Positions 11,868 to 22,953 of a stretch of DNA of 64,000 nt are shown here, one piece after another. Source of the DNA: Porogramme epimiltina. Taxonomy: Eukaryota; Basidiomycota; Agaricomycetes; Polyporales; Polyporaceae. A program made the position numbers and the translations under genes. The stretch is taken from NCBI GenBank assembly GCA_900155495.1, contig FTLJ01000400.1, positions 1 to 64,000 of the forward strand, given 5' to 3'. The notes under the pieces are model-generated. The model was not told where the DNA came from. It did no database searches and saw only the letters and a list, made by a program, of their open reading frames with translations. Position 1 is the first letter of the stretch; each line of letters begins with the position of its first letter.

Positions 11868-14047
11868 TTATTTCGCCGCGCGCTTCTTGCCGTCGCTCGG
11901 GGGGGCGTCGAAGTCGACCTGGAAGGAGCCGTACATGCTCAGGAAGCGGCCGAGGCCCTGGTGGACCTCGAGCGCGTAGGGCTCGAGCGGGTACGCCTCG
12001 CCGTCGATCGAGAGGAAGCCTTTGGGCGAGGCGGGCTCGATGCGGTACGCGTGCGCCTTGAAGTAGTGTTGCTGCGGGAGGGGGGGGCGTGAGCGGTGTT
12101 TACGGGGGAGAGAAGAGTTTACGGGAAGGGAAGAGAAGAAGGGGCGGGGAGGGGAGGGGAGGAAGGGAAGAGAAGAACTCACGCTGGGCAGCCAGAAGTG
12201 GTCTCCGCGCTCGGCGCCGTCGAGGGCTTTGAGCATCGACGAGCGGTTCAGCTGCGGAGAAGACGAGAAGGGGCGTCAGCACCGTAGACGCTGCCATGCC
12301 CGGCAGAGCGGGTGGGGAGGGGGGGGGGCACGCACGCGCTCCTGGAGGACGACGTCGATGAGGCCATCGGTGGGGAGCGAGACGGGGAACTGGACGAAGT
12401 CGGCGGAGACGTAGGGGCCCTTGCCGGCGAAGAGGTACGTAAACGGCTTGTCGAACGTGATCCAGCCGTCGTCAGACGCGTCGGGGCCGATGTGCTGCAG
12501 CGGCGGGAGGCCGGAGCCGTCTGCGGCTGCTGTGGAGGTATGGGCGGTTCCGTTGGTGTGCGCTGCACCGTTCGCCTCTGCGGCGCCGTTCGTCTCTGCG
12601 GTGCCGTTCGTGTCTGTAGCGCCGTCCGCTTCTGATGCCACAGTAGGTGGTGAGGTCGGCGCGGCGCGGGCGGTCTCCACTAGCACGTTTGCGGCCTTCA
12701 TGTCGTCCAGCATCTTGTTCTTGTCGCTGTGCGCAACTTTAATAGATACCTTGACTGGGCAGGGCTTGAGCTTGAGGACTAGAAGCCAGAACACGGTCAG
12801 TATGAAAAAGCAAGACCATCGCATGGGAATTGACCTTCATAAACGAAGCCAACAACGAAACGGCTAGAAACGTTCAGTTAGGTGTAGGATCATCGAGATA
12901 TACGAGGTTCACGTACTGGGCACCCATAAAACGCAAGTGCTCCGTTCCCAGATCCAGGTTCGCCATCAAGCCTAGAGACTGCGACATGAAGGTGATATAT
13001 CGCTTCCCACCTTGAGTCATTGAGAAAAGGTCGTGTTCCATAGGCTTGCCTAAGAGTGCGCGTCAATTAGTTACCCTGGCGCATGCGCGCCCATGACGAG
13101 GAATGGCGCACCCTTAACGGCGTTAAGAGCAGCGATCGAGATGTCGAGTCCTTCCTATATTCCGGACGTAAGCTCGCGTAGGATAGCCGGAAGCTCTGAC
13201 GACATACGCTAACGCCAATGAGATTGATGGACAACGCATTTCCAGAGCCGGTGGGGATGGGGGAAATGGGCATATGGAATGCTTTCGAGGGATCTGCATG
13301 ATTCGCATAGCCGTTGAGGACCTCGTGAATGAGGCCGTCCCCTGACATAACCACGATAGCGTCAAACTGGTCGAGCGGCAACTTCTCCACGACATCTTGG
13401 GCGTGGAAGCGCCGCGTGGTGACTGGACACGGCTGTCAGGAACGAACACGGGCGGTAAAGAGGCTCACTCACAGGTGACGTCGACCTTGCACTTTGCCGC
13501 GTTGAATATCGGCTCGATTTTCTTTCGGTAATGAGCCGCGGCCTTGCCCTGTGGTCCATAATTCAGTGAATACGAATTTCACCGTGTTAAACGCGCTAAC
13601 CGGACCGCTGTTCGGGTTTACAAAGACCTTGAGGCGCCTCTGACGAGGGAGGCCTAGAACGGATGAGGTGGAAGGAATGGTGCTAAATAGGTCAACGAGA
13701 CTGACCGGAATATGCGGCGGCCATGACGGCCTCGGTAAAGGCAGTCGCGCTCTCCTTGTCCGCGTCGGACACGGGGCCTGTGATATGCACAAGGCTAACG
13801 GGCCCCTTGGACTTCTTCCTGGCAAGCAGGGAGATTTCCAGGAGACCGTTGTCAAGTCCGGCCCAGAGGACGTTGCGGAGGGGCGCCTTGAGCTTGGGCC
13901 ATTTCTCTGGGGGACGGTGAGGAGCGGAGACGAGCGAGGGTATGCAAACATACTGTCTGTGGGACGCTGAACCGCGAGCTCGGTGTCTGTAAGAGAGAGC
14001 TTGGAGGCGGTAGGGCCAGCCCCGAGGGTGAGGTCACGGACAGACAT
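11868..14047 (-). CDS. Sphingoid long-chain-base kinase (DAGK catalytic domain, Lcb4/Lcb5 type)
   Basis: Phosphorylates sphingoid bases to their 1-phosphates at internal membranes, the entry to sphingolipid degradation and a stress signal. Eleven exons read leftwards: 14047-13954, 13906-13706, 13653-13601, 13548-13473, 13422-13208, 13154-13112, 13049-12917, 12863-12835, 12778-12336, 12251-12183, 12071-11868 (1560 bases, 519 residues). The diacylglycerol-kinase catalytic domain begins at VFVNPNSGPGK (about 110-120) and carries the nucleotide-binding SGDGLIHE at about 168 and PTGSGNAL near 200. The family then has the conserved substrate pocket GLMANLDLGTE and a C-terminal segment with FLSIDGE. 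An Ala/Thr/Asn/Gly-rich insertion made of a 15-base repeat separates the two halves. One intron uses a weak GTGCGC donor (13111), but only that join keeps the family sequence. Confidence 0.92.
12539..12632. repeat. In-frame 15-base minisatellite within the LCB kinase gene
   Basis: About six diverged copies of a 15-base unit, read on the minus strand as five-residue units of the pattern (A/T)-(E/H/D)-(A/T)-N-G. The length keeps the kinase frame open. It sits in the variable insertion of the kinase, not in catalytic sequence. Confidence 0.75.
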
Positions 14048-14456
14048 CGGAGGGGGGGAGGGGTTGGCTATATGCGGGGTAGAGGGGGCGCTCTCACGCT
14101 GAAGAGGGGGGCCTGGGGCGGGAAGGGAGACGCATGCAATGCTCACGGGAGGGGGAAGCAGGCGCAGCCCGTCCGTGGCAGACGAGCAAAAGTGAACGTC
14201 GACGGACGCGACGCTCTTCTCGCTCGAAGGATCGGCGGCGCCGGCTTCGCGGTCGCGTTCGGCTTCCTGGCCCCGGCGCAGTGACGTCACACACGCGTGA
14301 TTTCTGTTACCACGGCAGTCACCCGCACGTGCGAGCCGTGTCACAGGGCGGTCACAATCCCACGGGGCGGGTCGCTCCTCGGCGTGCGCCCAACACAGCT
14401 CTGGCGCCGGACGCGTCTCTCCCTCTCCCACCATCCCCCGTCGCACCCCCGCACCC
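14048..14456. other. Divergent spacer between LCB kinase and Zn2Cys6-like gene
   Basis: A 409-base head-to-head promoter region. Nothing coding is convincing; CACG and GTGAC-type words are frequent around 14280-14345, but no specific site can be assigned. Confidence 0.4.
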
Positions 14457-16011
14457 ATGAGCAACGCCCCCGCCATGCCTCCCGCACCCGTCGCGCCCAC
14501 CGCGCAGCCCGCCAGGCCGCCGCCCCAGCCCCAGTACCCTCGCGACCAAGAGTCGCTTCCCACCTTAGACATCTTCCTCCGTCACATCCGTCAGGAGGTC
14601 GCCCGCGCGCTCACCGGCCCCCCCGAGGCTCGCGTCAGAGACGAGCAGCACATCCAATCTCTCGCAGTACGTCCTTCCTCGCGTCCTCCGCGTCCCCATC
14701 CCTCACCCCTCGCGCTCGCTTCAGGAGCGCGCGCTCTCGCGCTACCCCTCCCTGGACAAGACCGCCCTGCCCCCGCCCCTCAAGCAAATAGACGCCTATA
14801 ACAAAAGCCCCAACGCCCCCGACTCTCTCCTCAAGTACCTCGAGACCCGCCGCGCGGACCTCGCCCTCGAAGACCACCACTCCAGCGACCTCGACGACAA
14901 GGACGGTAGCGGCGATCTCTCTCCCGACGCCGGCAGAGACTCCGACGAGGACGCGATTGGCTCCGAGCACCCCAAGAGTCCTAGCCTTGGCCCCTCCGCT
15001 AGTCCAGGTGGTGCGCAACGTCACCTCCAACGCCGCATTCCAGTTTCCTTACTGTCCTCTCCTCTCTCGACTCCAGGTACCAACGGCAACACCACTGGTA
15101 TGTAGCACGCGCCCTTGACGACGCCGCGCGACTCACCATTACCTCGCCACCAGTCTCCAGCCCCGAGCCCCGTGGCACTGTGAGCGCGCCACCTCAGGCC
15201 ACTGGCGATCGCAAGAAGTCCGCATCCGCGGTTGCCCCCAACTCAGTGGTGCGTCCCCGCGTCCTTTGTTAGTGTAGAGCCCCCACCGAGACCCCGCTCG
15301 CCCGCTCAAATAGCATACTTTCACTGGCGACGAGCGCTGCACCAACTGCATTGCACGCAACAACCCGACTTGCATCGTGAACAGCAGTCGCCAGCGCTGC
15401 GACTCGTGCTTCGTCAAGAGGCACCGCTGTTCCAAAGTTCTCACGCCCCCCACGCGCCCGACGCGCGAGACCAAGACGACGTCCACCAAGGGCAAGGCCG
15501 CAGGTGTGTATCGCTTGCCTTCCCCGCATCACCATGCGCTCAAGTCCTTCTCATCGTTGCAGATGGGCCTTCCAAGCCGAATGGCGAAAGCGTGAGCGCG
15601 CGCGCGCCCAAGCGCAAGCGCACCATCAACGAGGACGACACCAAGCGCACCGAGCCTCCTAAGCGCCCTGCACGCCCCTCTCGCCCTGCAGCAGCCACAG
15701 GATCCGCTGCTGGGGCATCCGCTTCCGCGTCTACCGCAGCGCAGCGCCCTCCGGCCCCCAAGAAGCCCCCGATTCAGAACGGCAATGGCATCGCCTCGGC
15801 GAGCCTGTCGGGCGCGAACCAGGCCCTTGCTGCGCTTGCGGCGTCGGCATCGCGCGCCCCCCGCGCTCCGACTGCGCCGTCGACCGCGTCGCGCCAGCAG
15901 TATTACCAGGAGCGGCTGCAGGTCATCTCTGGCATCCTCGGCATGGTGCAGACCGCGGTCAAGGAGCTGCAGGACCAGGTCAACGCGGACACCCCCGCCA
16001 CGGGGCGCTGA
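14457..16011 (+). CDS. Zn2Cys6-like cysteine-cluster protein, possible transcription regulator
   Basis: Six exons 14457-14666, 14725-15007, 15077-15097, 15154-15248, 15314-15503, 15563-16011 (1248 bases, 415 residues). The N-terminus is Pro/Ala-rich, followed by an acidic Asp/Ser/Glu stretch. Residues 212-242 hold six cysteines spaced C-x2-C-x7-C-x8-C-x2-C-x6-C with Arg/Lys between them, which is the Gal4-type Zn(II)2Cys6 pattern with seven rather than six residues in the first loop. A Lys/Arg cluster (ARAPKRKR, probable nuclear signal) and an Ala/Ser-rich tail with a short C-terminal helix follow. Similar mid-protein clusters occur in many unassigned basidiomycete proteins. Target genes and function are unknown; a role in transcription is inference from the cluster and the nuclear signal. 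Confidence 0.75.
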
Positions 16012-16991
16012 AGGGCGCGCGGGCGCGGGTCTGACGCTGAACGGCGAAGGTTATCGGGAGCTCTCGCAATCGAACGGGGGCCGGAGTCGGGGATGCGCTC
16101 GGCCCCTCCGGCCGGTCTGAGTTCCCCAGTCGTGTGCCCCGGGTCGTCGGTGGACGGACAGGACCGACGGCTCGCCGGCGTGCAAGTGTGTCGATGTTTT
16201 CGTTGCTTTCGCGACCCTCCTCGAGCTCGTAATATTTGGTGTATACTGTACTGTAGTGCTGCCGCTGTTGCCGCTCCCCTGCTCGTGTGTTTTGTTCTAG
16301 TTCTAGTTCTCTCCCTATTATAAGTCCCGAGGACTCGGTCTTGATATGCTTATGTTCGCCTACTCGTGTAAAAATGGGGCCTGTGCCAGCGCAAGTGCAT
16401 GCCCTGTCTCTTTCTTTCTCCTTCATTGGATTATAGGCTTATCACTCGAAGACGTGTGCAAGACTGACCCCTCGACAGTTCGGCCTCAGTTCCTCGTAAG
16501 AATAGGCAATCCCACGATCGTGTTCGAGGAACAAGACGCGAAGGCTCATGGTGCCATATGGGCGGCGCAAGTGCCTGGGTGCAATGCCGACTCGACACCG
16601 TAAACCTTGACTCTTATTGGGACCCTCTCGGTCTGAAGCGGGACACGCGCTCCCGTAAGCGGCTCGCGCGCGCAGTAACGGCGATAGCTTAAAATTCGCT
16701 TAGGCCAGCGCGCGGCTGGGGCAGGAAGACCTCCACGGCGCGCAGCCGCATGCTATCGCAAAGGCCACCTCTCCCGCGGAGGCGCGAGAACGCGACACCT
16801 TTGTTCTTTCCTTCACTACGCGGGCTGCACCGTTAATTGCGGGTCAGGATGTCGCTACCGGTGGAAACGCGGCACCGTCGCGTCGAGGACGACCCCCGCG
16901 AGCTTAGTCTCGAATCTGGCCTGGCGTAGAGGTGTCACCTGGGGGCCTTGGGCGCCTCCCGTCGCGCACCCTTCCCTTTGTCCTCGTATCG
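16012..16991. other. Intergenic region without recognised gene
   Basis: About 980 bases between the Zn2Cys6-like gene and the MYND gene. Short frames only, no tRNA-like fold seen. A TA-rich stretch near 16230-16330 probably belongs to the 3' end of the upstream gene. Confidence 0.4.
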
Positions 16992-18220
16992 ATGACCTCC
17001 CTCTCGCAGGTCAGTTTCTGACCGTTGCATGTTACCCTTCTACCTCTATCTTGTTGTCGCGTTTGTTCTCTGGTTTATCTTTAAGGCGAGCGAGCCCCCT
17101 TAGCCGGTGTCTGCGGGCCTCGAGCACTGACAATCTTTTACTCCTGGTACGACAGATGTTCACTGGCACGCGCCCGGCTCTCAGAGACTGGGAGAAGCAA
17201 GACAAGCTCAACGTCGAGCTCATTGGATACGGATGGTACGCACCCACACGTGCTTGCGGCTAGCTATCGCGGCGCCGCGCGCGCACCCTACTTAGCGACG
17301 CACTCACATCTCGCGTCGTTGCAGGCAGGAGAAGCGCGTGATGGTGCGCGTCCACCTCCCCAAGGACCGCGACACCGCGCGCATCCAGCGCGCGCTGCTC
17401 GCCTTGGGCCGCGACGTGAAGCACTCTAAAGACTGGACGTGCGAGTACTGCGGTGCGTGTCTCCTCCCCCGCCTCGCCCCCACCGCCGCCGCCGCTCTTC
17501 GGTGCCGATCGCGAGCTGACCACCGCTTGGCGCGCCGCATGTAGGCGCACCCTCCCGTGAGACGCACGTCCAGACGCTCTCTTGGCAGCACCTCGACCCC
17601 CCGCGGTTCGTCCTCTATGTGAGTTCCTCGCACCCCACCGCCCGCCTGGCCCATTCGTGTCGCTTACCCCCCGCGGTCGCGTTTGCGCTAGATCCACTAC
17701 GTGTGCGACATGGACGCGCCGCACGTCCGCGCGGGGATCAAGGCGAACGAAGACATGTTCAACATGGTGAACGGCATGACCGGGCTCGGGCCCACGACCA
17801 CCCAGATTCCGGACAAGGAGCCCGGCGTTACGTTCCCGCTCGCGGGGGGCTGCGCGGGGTGCGAGCGTGACTCCACCGCGGGCGGGCGCGCGGACCTCAA
17901 GAAGTGCAGCGGGTGCAAGCTGACGAGGTGCGTCGCGCCGTTGCGATCGTGCTCATTGCTCCGGGGCTTTCGCCGTTCGGAGCTCTCGGGCCTTCGCGCG
18001 CTGCTTGCTGACGCGCGTCCGGGGCCGTGTCCGGTCTGACGCTTTTCTTTTGGGTGCGTGGGCAGGTATTGCGGGTGCGTGTGGTTTGTGCTGGATGCTG
18101 GTGACTTGAAGTGCTTACGCTCGGTGTCTGTGTAGGGCCGAGTGCCAGAAGAGAGATTGGCCGCGCCACAAGGTTACTTGCGGGAAGATCTATTCGGTCA
18201 ATTTCGAGAATTGGGAATGA
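16992..18220 (+). CDS. MYND-type zinc-finger protein
   Basis: Seven exons 16992-17009, 17156-17235, 17325-17452, 17545-17618, 17692-17927, 18066-18074 and 18136-18220 join to 630 bases (209 residues). The C-terminus is a complete MYND finger: C154, C157, C172, C175, C181, C185, H193 and C197, with the typical tail CQ-x3-DWPRHK. MYND fingers bind proline-rich peptides and act in protein-protein contacts, often in transcription or chromatin complexes. The preceding 150 residues resemble nothing I can name; they contain one extra CxxC (C72, C75). The sixth exon has just nine bases and encodes the Tyr-Cys core of the finger, so it is needed for function. The six-residue first exon is the least certain; translation could also start at M7 (17156). 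Confidence 0.85.
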
Positions 18221-19406
18221 GGTCGGTCAAAAGGGCCACGTCTTCGCGCGATATCGATTGTTCATTGAAATCCTTATGTTGTACTTTCAGTCCGACGTAT
18301 ATTGCAGTGACACTTAACCCAAATACTCTCCAGTTACCTACTGAACACAGGTATCGTTTATAGTAAAGTACGGAGGGCTACCAGAACAGAGACAGAAACC
18401 CGCAGCAGTCTCTGATTCGGAGTTGACATACAGGTTGAATATATGGGGCATGGTGGTTGTGAGGCCTGTTTAATCGTGGACAACCATGAGGCACCAAAGA
18501 TTGAGCCCAGGGATAGGAAATCTTACCTTCCTAGCGTCCACCCCTGCGATAGGCTGGTAATTGGTGACCAAAGTGCACACTGCAGCTCAAACAACGAGTA
18601 ATGTGCGTCACCCTCCACAACGTTCCGAGTGTGGTAGTGTTGTTGAGGTCCCTGTTTTTCATGCTGGTGATAGTGCAAGGGCATCCATTGAATGATTGCT
18701 GGCGGAATTGCTCAGCAATTACGGCTTGAACGGTCATGTGCCTCTCCCTAACTTCGTAGGACCACCGTCCGTTTGGTTGAGGATGGTATAGGATGCGTCT
18801 CTCTGCGTGCGTGAAGGTGACTCCCTAAAAGATGGCTATGTCCCGTTGCGGTGTTGCCCCAACCCCCCGCCATGAGGCGGAAATAAGTAGCCGGTGTAGT
18901 GGATGCCGCTGACATGCTAATTAGGAAACCGAGAAGCTGATGAACCCAGAAACATCATGGTGCCGTGGAGACTATGCACTAGCATGCCATAGGATAGTGC
19001 TTGTGAAAGACCCTGGAGGCGAACGAAACTCCTAGGGAGAGAGAGAGAAAAGAGGAAGAGAAGTGGTTGACACAGACTGGAACGTCCGTCAATATACATC
19101 TGAAATGCATGGATTTTGACATAGACTGAGGCTGGCATCCGGGTAGAGCCCTAGAGTCCCTTGGGCGAAGAGGCTAGATGGCCAACTTGAAGTAGTGGAC
19201 TCTGTCCGAGACAACAGCCATCGGACTTTCTATTTAGGGGCACTACGCCACGGATCGAAGGGACCACATAACAAAGGATTACATAATGTCAACTAAATAT
19301 GAACTCGGGAGGTGGTTGAGTTGTCAACCGCCCACCAACGCATTCACCAACCGTTGAGCCAAGCTCGTCTCAAGCCTCACATTTTACTCCCCACCGTTCT
19401 TTTACA
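18221..19406. other. Intergenic region, AT-richer than its surroundings
   Basis: Nearly 1.2 kb with no supported gene. Base composition drops relative to flanking genes. It may contain decayed mobile DNA, but I found no terminal repeats or recognisable protein remains. Confidence 0.4.
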
Positions 19407-20293
19407 ATGTCCTCCGTGACTGACCCTACCACTTCCAATCCCTCCGTGCGGAGACAGCCTCCTCTACTACCCCATCTAGCAAACTTTGTAGTTTCTGCGG
19501 GGCCAGAACGCTTCACCCAACCATTCACGGGCTGGAGAACTTCGATGGCGCATCGCCCAGTGTCCGCGGTATGTTGTATTATAGATATCGCATAAAATTG
19601 CTTGCTGATCGGCGCAATCATCTCGCAGTCTGGGCGACGGGCGTTGTGCAAAGGAGAACAACTCCTGATGAATCTCACCCCTATTTACGAGCCATTGGAT
19701 GCGGAGATGTTCGAGCAATCCATGATGTCGTTCGCTACCCCCGGTGGTTCGCTGGAAGAAGCTGTGGCGACGTTCGATCAAATCGTGGAAGCCGCCATCA
19801 AACGTGGGGGCATCGGCGTTTTAGGAGTGAGCATTCTCGCGTTCTCTGTTGCTTCATCTGCTGACAGCTCCCGTCTGTCCAGCAAAAACCCGAGCCTGAC
19901 GATACAGACTTCTACTCTGTTCCAGTCCCTCACTCCGACTTTGTCATTCGCATCTGGGACGGAGGTGTCGGCATGTTTCGACAGTTCTGCTTCGACCTGT
20001 TCGATAAACACCTCCGCACTCCCGTCAATCTTCCGCCTAATTGGGAGTTCTGGCCCTCAGAAGCGAACGTCCCCGGAGTCTTCTTTGGGGCAGGCCCTAT
20101 TCACTCGTGGGAGGTCTCTGCCGGGGTGGATCGCAGCGATATGAAGCCGGGAGCAGAGAAGTGGTGCGCCCCGGAAGGATCGAACGTCTCCCTCCACAGG
20201 AAGGACATGCCTGGGGATGGGTTCACGTTTGCAATTCCTACCCGTACTCCCACCCAGGCGATCGCTCAGCCTCAATACGGTGTACGCATGTAA
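19407..20293 (+). CDS. Hypothetical protein, three exons
   Basis: Exons 19407-19568, 19629-19826 and 19883-20293 join to 771 bases (256 residues) with good GTATGT and GTGAGC donors and CAG acceptors. I do not recognise a family. The protein is soluble-looking with no signal peptide or membrane span. It starts with a Ser/Thr/Pro-rich tail, then a region with SFATPGGSLEEAVATF (predicted helical), and a C-terminal half rich in aromatic residues and Gly/Pro (IRIWDGGVGMF, WEFWPSE, GPIHSWEV) suggestive of a beta-rich fold. Codon composition is less GC-biased than in the housekeeping genes nearby, which fits a recently evolved or weakly expressed gene. Frame continuity over two introns supports it being real. 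Confidence 0.65.
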
Positions 20294-20481
20294 ATTTCAG
20301 CCGTTATGCCATCCTCCTATCCTACATCCACGAAGTAGTTTTGTATCATCTTACTTTGCTGTAGACTGTATGACATCAGATCACTACAAAATTCCTCATG
20401 GTCTAGAGAGAAATATAGCGCCCAACGCCACATAATACGGAGTAAAGCAGCACGTACAAACCCTCGAAGGGTGTGCTGAAT

Positions 20482-22164
20482 CTACACACGGGAGAATGCT
20501 CTTGTTTTGCCGTAGTTCAACGCTTCTTTCATGTATTCCACCTGTGGTTCGGCATATTCAGGGAGCGGAGGGAGCGGCTGCTTATTCAACATGCGTATGT
20601 CGGGGTATATATCAGTCAATGTTCTGGGTTTACTATTGTAAAGGCATACCTTCCACCTCCAGGGCTCCTCCCAAGTTCTCCTATAGCTGTCGTCCGCATC
20701 TTCGGGAACGCGCAAATCCCCGACGTTGAAGTAGAACCTGGAAATGAGGATAGGGATCGCCCTGAGTGGACACAAAGTCGGTTAGGTGGAATCCGTGACA
20801 GCATAACACGGGTATAAAAACTTACAGACTCAAGAATATCGCCGCTGTGCCCAGACTCTCCATGAGAAGATTGTCTGCAGCGATCTGCATCACATTTGCG
20901 GACGTCATCGCACTACGATGGTACGCGTCAAGGTGAGGCGAGTCATAAGTGCCGAGCCCCGGAATACACACAGAAAGTACAGCGCCCCGTCGCGGCAGAT
21001 CAGGGAGGCGCAACTCATCTTCTCATGTGCCATGCGTAATGTCGCCCACGTTTTTGTGACGATCACAACAAAGACTACTAGCTCTGCCATAGTGAGTGGA
21101 ATACGGGTGAGGAGACTGACTGTAGGATGCAAGGTTTTCGGGTCAGCTGTCATGCATTGCAGGGCACCTACAGGAAGATACGCACGGCTGAGAAATCACA
21201 TGAGCAGAACGAAATTAGTACAATGTGACGAAGAGGCTATGATGTGAGATGCGTACTGGGAGAACACGGAGATAGAGCTGACGACCATACCCTGGGCACA
21301 GAAAGGAGGATTGACCATGTCCTCGGTGTAGTACTCGGTGAGTGGCGCAACGACCTAGACGCTCGTTAAAATCAGTTCAGTGTAGTTTGAATAACAGAGC
21401 ATACGATGTTTGTCACAGCAGGGATAAGAGAGAGAAGCATGACTGCACATGCCGCCGGTTTGTTCGAGTTTGAACAGACGACATAGACGCGAAGCGCCGA
21501 AAACACTAGGAGAAAGTTAGCTATGTATGACCACAAAGGACCCCAGGTAGCTGTATGATGCCATGTCCACGAACCTGCCCAAACAGTAAAGAGCACAATC
21601 TGACATACTTCGGCGATCCGGGGTAGTATAGTACAACTACATAACATGTTTTATAAGCATAGCATCAAGTCTCAGGGTGCTTAAGGTCACCAACGTCTGT
21701 AGGTGTACGATCAACGAAAGTGATACGGGAATAGGGTGTCTACTCACAGTGTACGAGGCAGGAAAGAGAATAGAAAGGCTAGCTGCATATTGAAGCAAGC
21801 TGAAGTATCGATTGAATATAAAAATAACCCTGGCTAGCGAGAATCTGCGGATGGGCCAGATGTAGCGCGCCTCGCGATCGAGGGTGGTGAAATATTCGAA
21901 GAGGAGAAGACCTGGACGAAGCGCCTTGTTAGAAACATATACACAGTGATGCGAAGTAGAAACTCACCAAACGCAGCCGCAGTTACCAGCTGCAAAGTTT
22001 GACTGGGTTACAGGTTCAACCCTCTCTGAGTTGTGTTTCCCTCACAGATGTTAGGCGTATAGAACTCACAATTGGCTGGCGTAGGCCACGAGATATTCCG
22101 TTATCTCGTCCATGTCATCAGGCGAATCCGAATCCGGCGCAGACGAATTCGAAGCGGAGGACAT
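20482..22164 (-). CDS. DUF6533 seven-helix membrane protein, copy A
   Basis: Ten exons read leftwards: 22164-22070, 22002-21968, 21911-21748, 21599-21575, 21505-21405, 21354-21257, 21187-20972, 20912-20826, 20761-20650, 20577-20482 (1029 bases, 342 residues). Residues about 35-85 are the DUF6533 core: a hydrophobic helix, then LLFEYFTTLDREARYIWP and FNRYFSLLQ, the characteristic E/D-x2-T-L-x-R-E-x3-IW pattern. Further helices follow, including FSALRVYVV, a WATLR-type loop after helix five, and PILISRFYFN before a polar tail. DUF6533 proteins are greatly expanded in mushroom-forming fungi and are often compared with receptors; no ligand or function is established. Exon 4 (25 bases) is short; a longer 5' boundary there would break the frame. 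A sister copy lies just upstream. Confidence 0.8.
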
Positions 22165-22953
22165 GGCGCGAGAGCGGGACAGGGGGCCATCAAGGCCTGC
22201 GTACGGAGATGGGCCCAGAGCGAAGGCAGGCTATATACCCCCTCGCCCCGAGCCACCGTGTCTTCTGTTCGTGGTGACCGCATGCGCGCTCCCATTGCAT
22301 CGGGCAGGCGGTGTCGCGAGATGCACTGAACCATCGCCGGACTGACAGCGCCAGTCTATGATCCTAGAACCATGGGCGGCCTGGGTGCGACGGTCGTGTG
22401 GCCCTAGGAGCAGGTGTCGGTGACATGGACAGCGGCCCGATGCTTCGCGGGGACGCAGTGCGCGCGCAATGCTATATCGAGGTCTGTACCGCAGCTTCTA
22501 GAGAGAACCAGCAGCAGAGAAGACAGAGGAGGCGGCGTACAGGTTGCGATGAGGTCTGAATAATGGTAGCCAATGCGGCTCCTCCGTGAGATCTGTCCAT
22601 CAGCGTAGGGAAACTTCTCATTGGCGCGGGTGTGCACAGACAGGGCGGCAGATATACTTGCCTGGTTACGACCCAAGCCGTCAAAATGTGGCCAGGAAAC
22701 GTGGTCCACAGCAAACAGGAATAGCTGAGCTGTGAGAGCACAGAATCTGTTCTGCGCCTCCTATCAGTTCAATCAGGTCTATTAACGTAACACATAACTC
22801 ACGAGAAGTTTGAGGGATTTCGGACGCCGCATGCACAAGGATCTATCAATTCTGTGGCGTATTCGGATCGTACACTCACTATCGTACAAAATCAAGGTCG
22901 CTGAAAGGAATATCTACGACCTGCACCTGCCTTTGCGCTGCACGCTTCATCAT
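22165..22953. other. Spacer between the two DUF6533 copies
   Basis: About 790 bases that serve as promoter of copy A and 3' flank of copy B. No further gene recognised. Confidence 0.45.

Noticed and set aside
22404..22741. Minus-strand frames between the DUF6533 copies
   Set aside because: No resemblance to DUF6533 helices and no splice sites that would join them.
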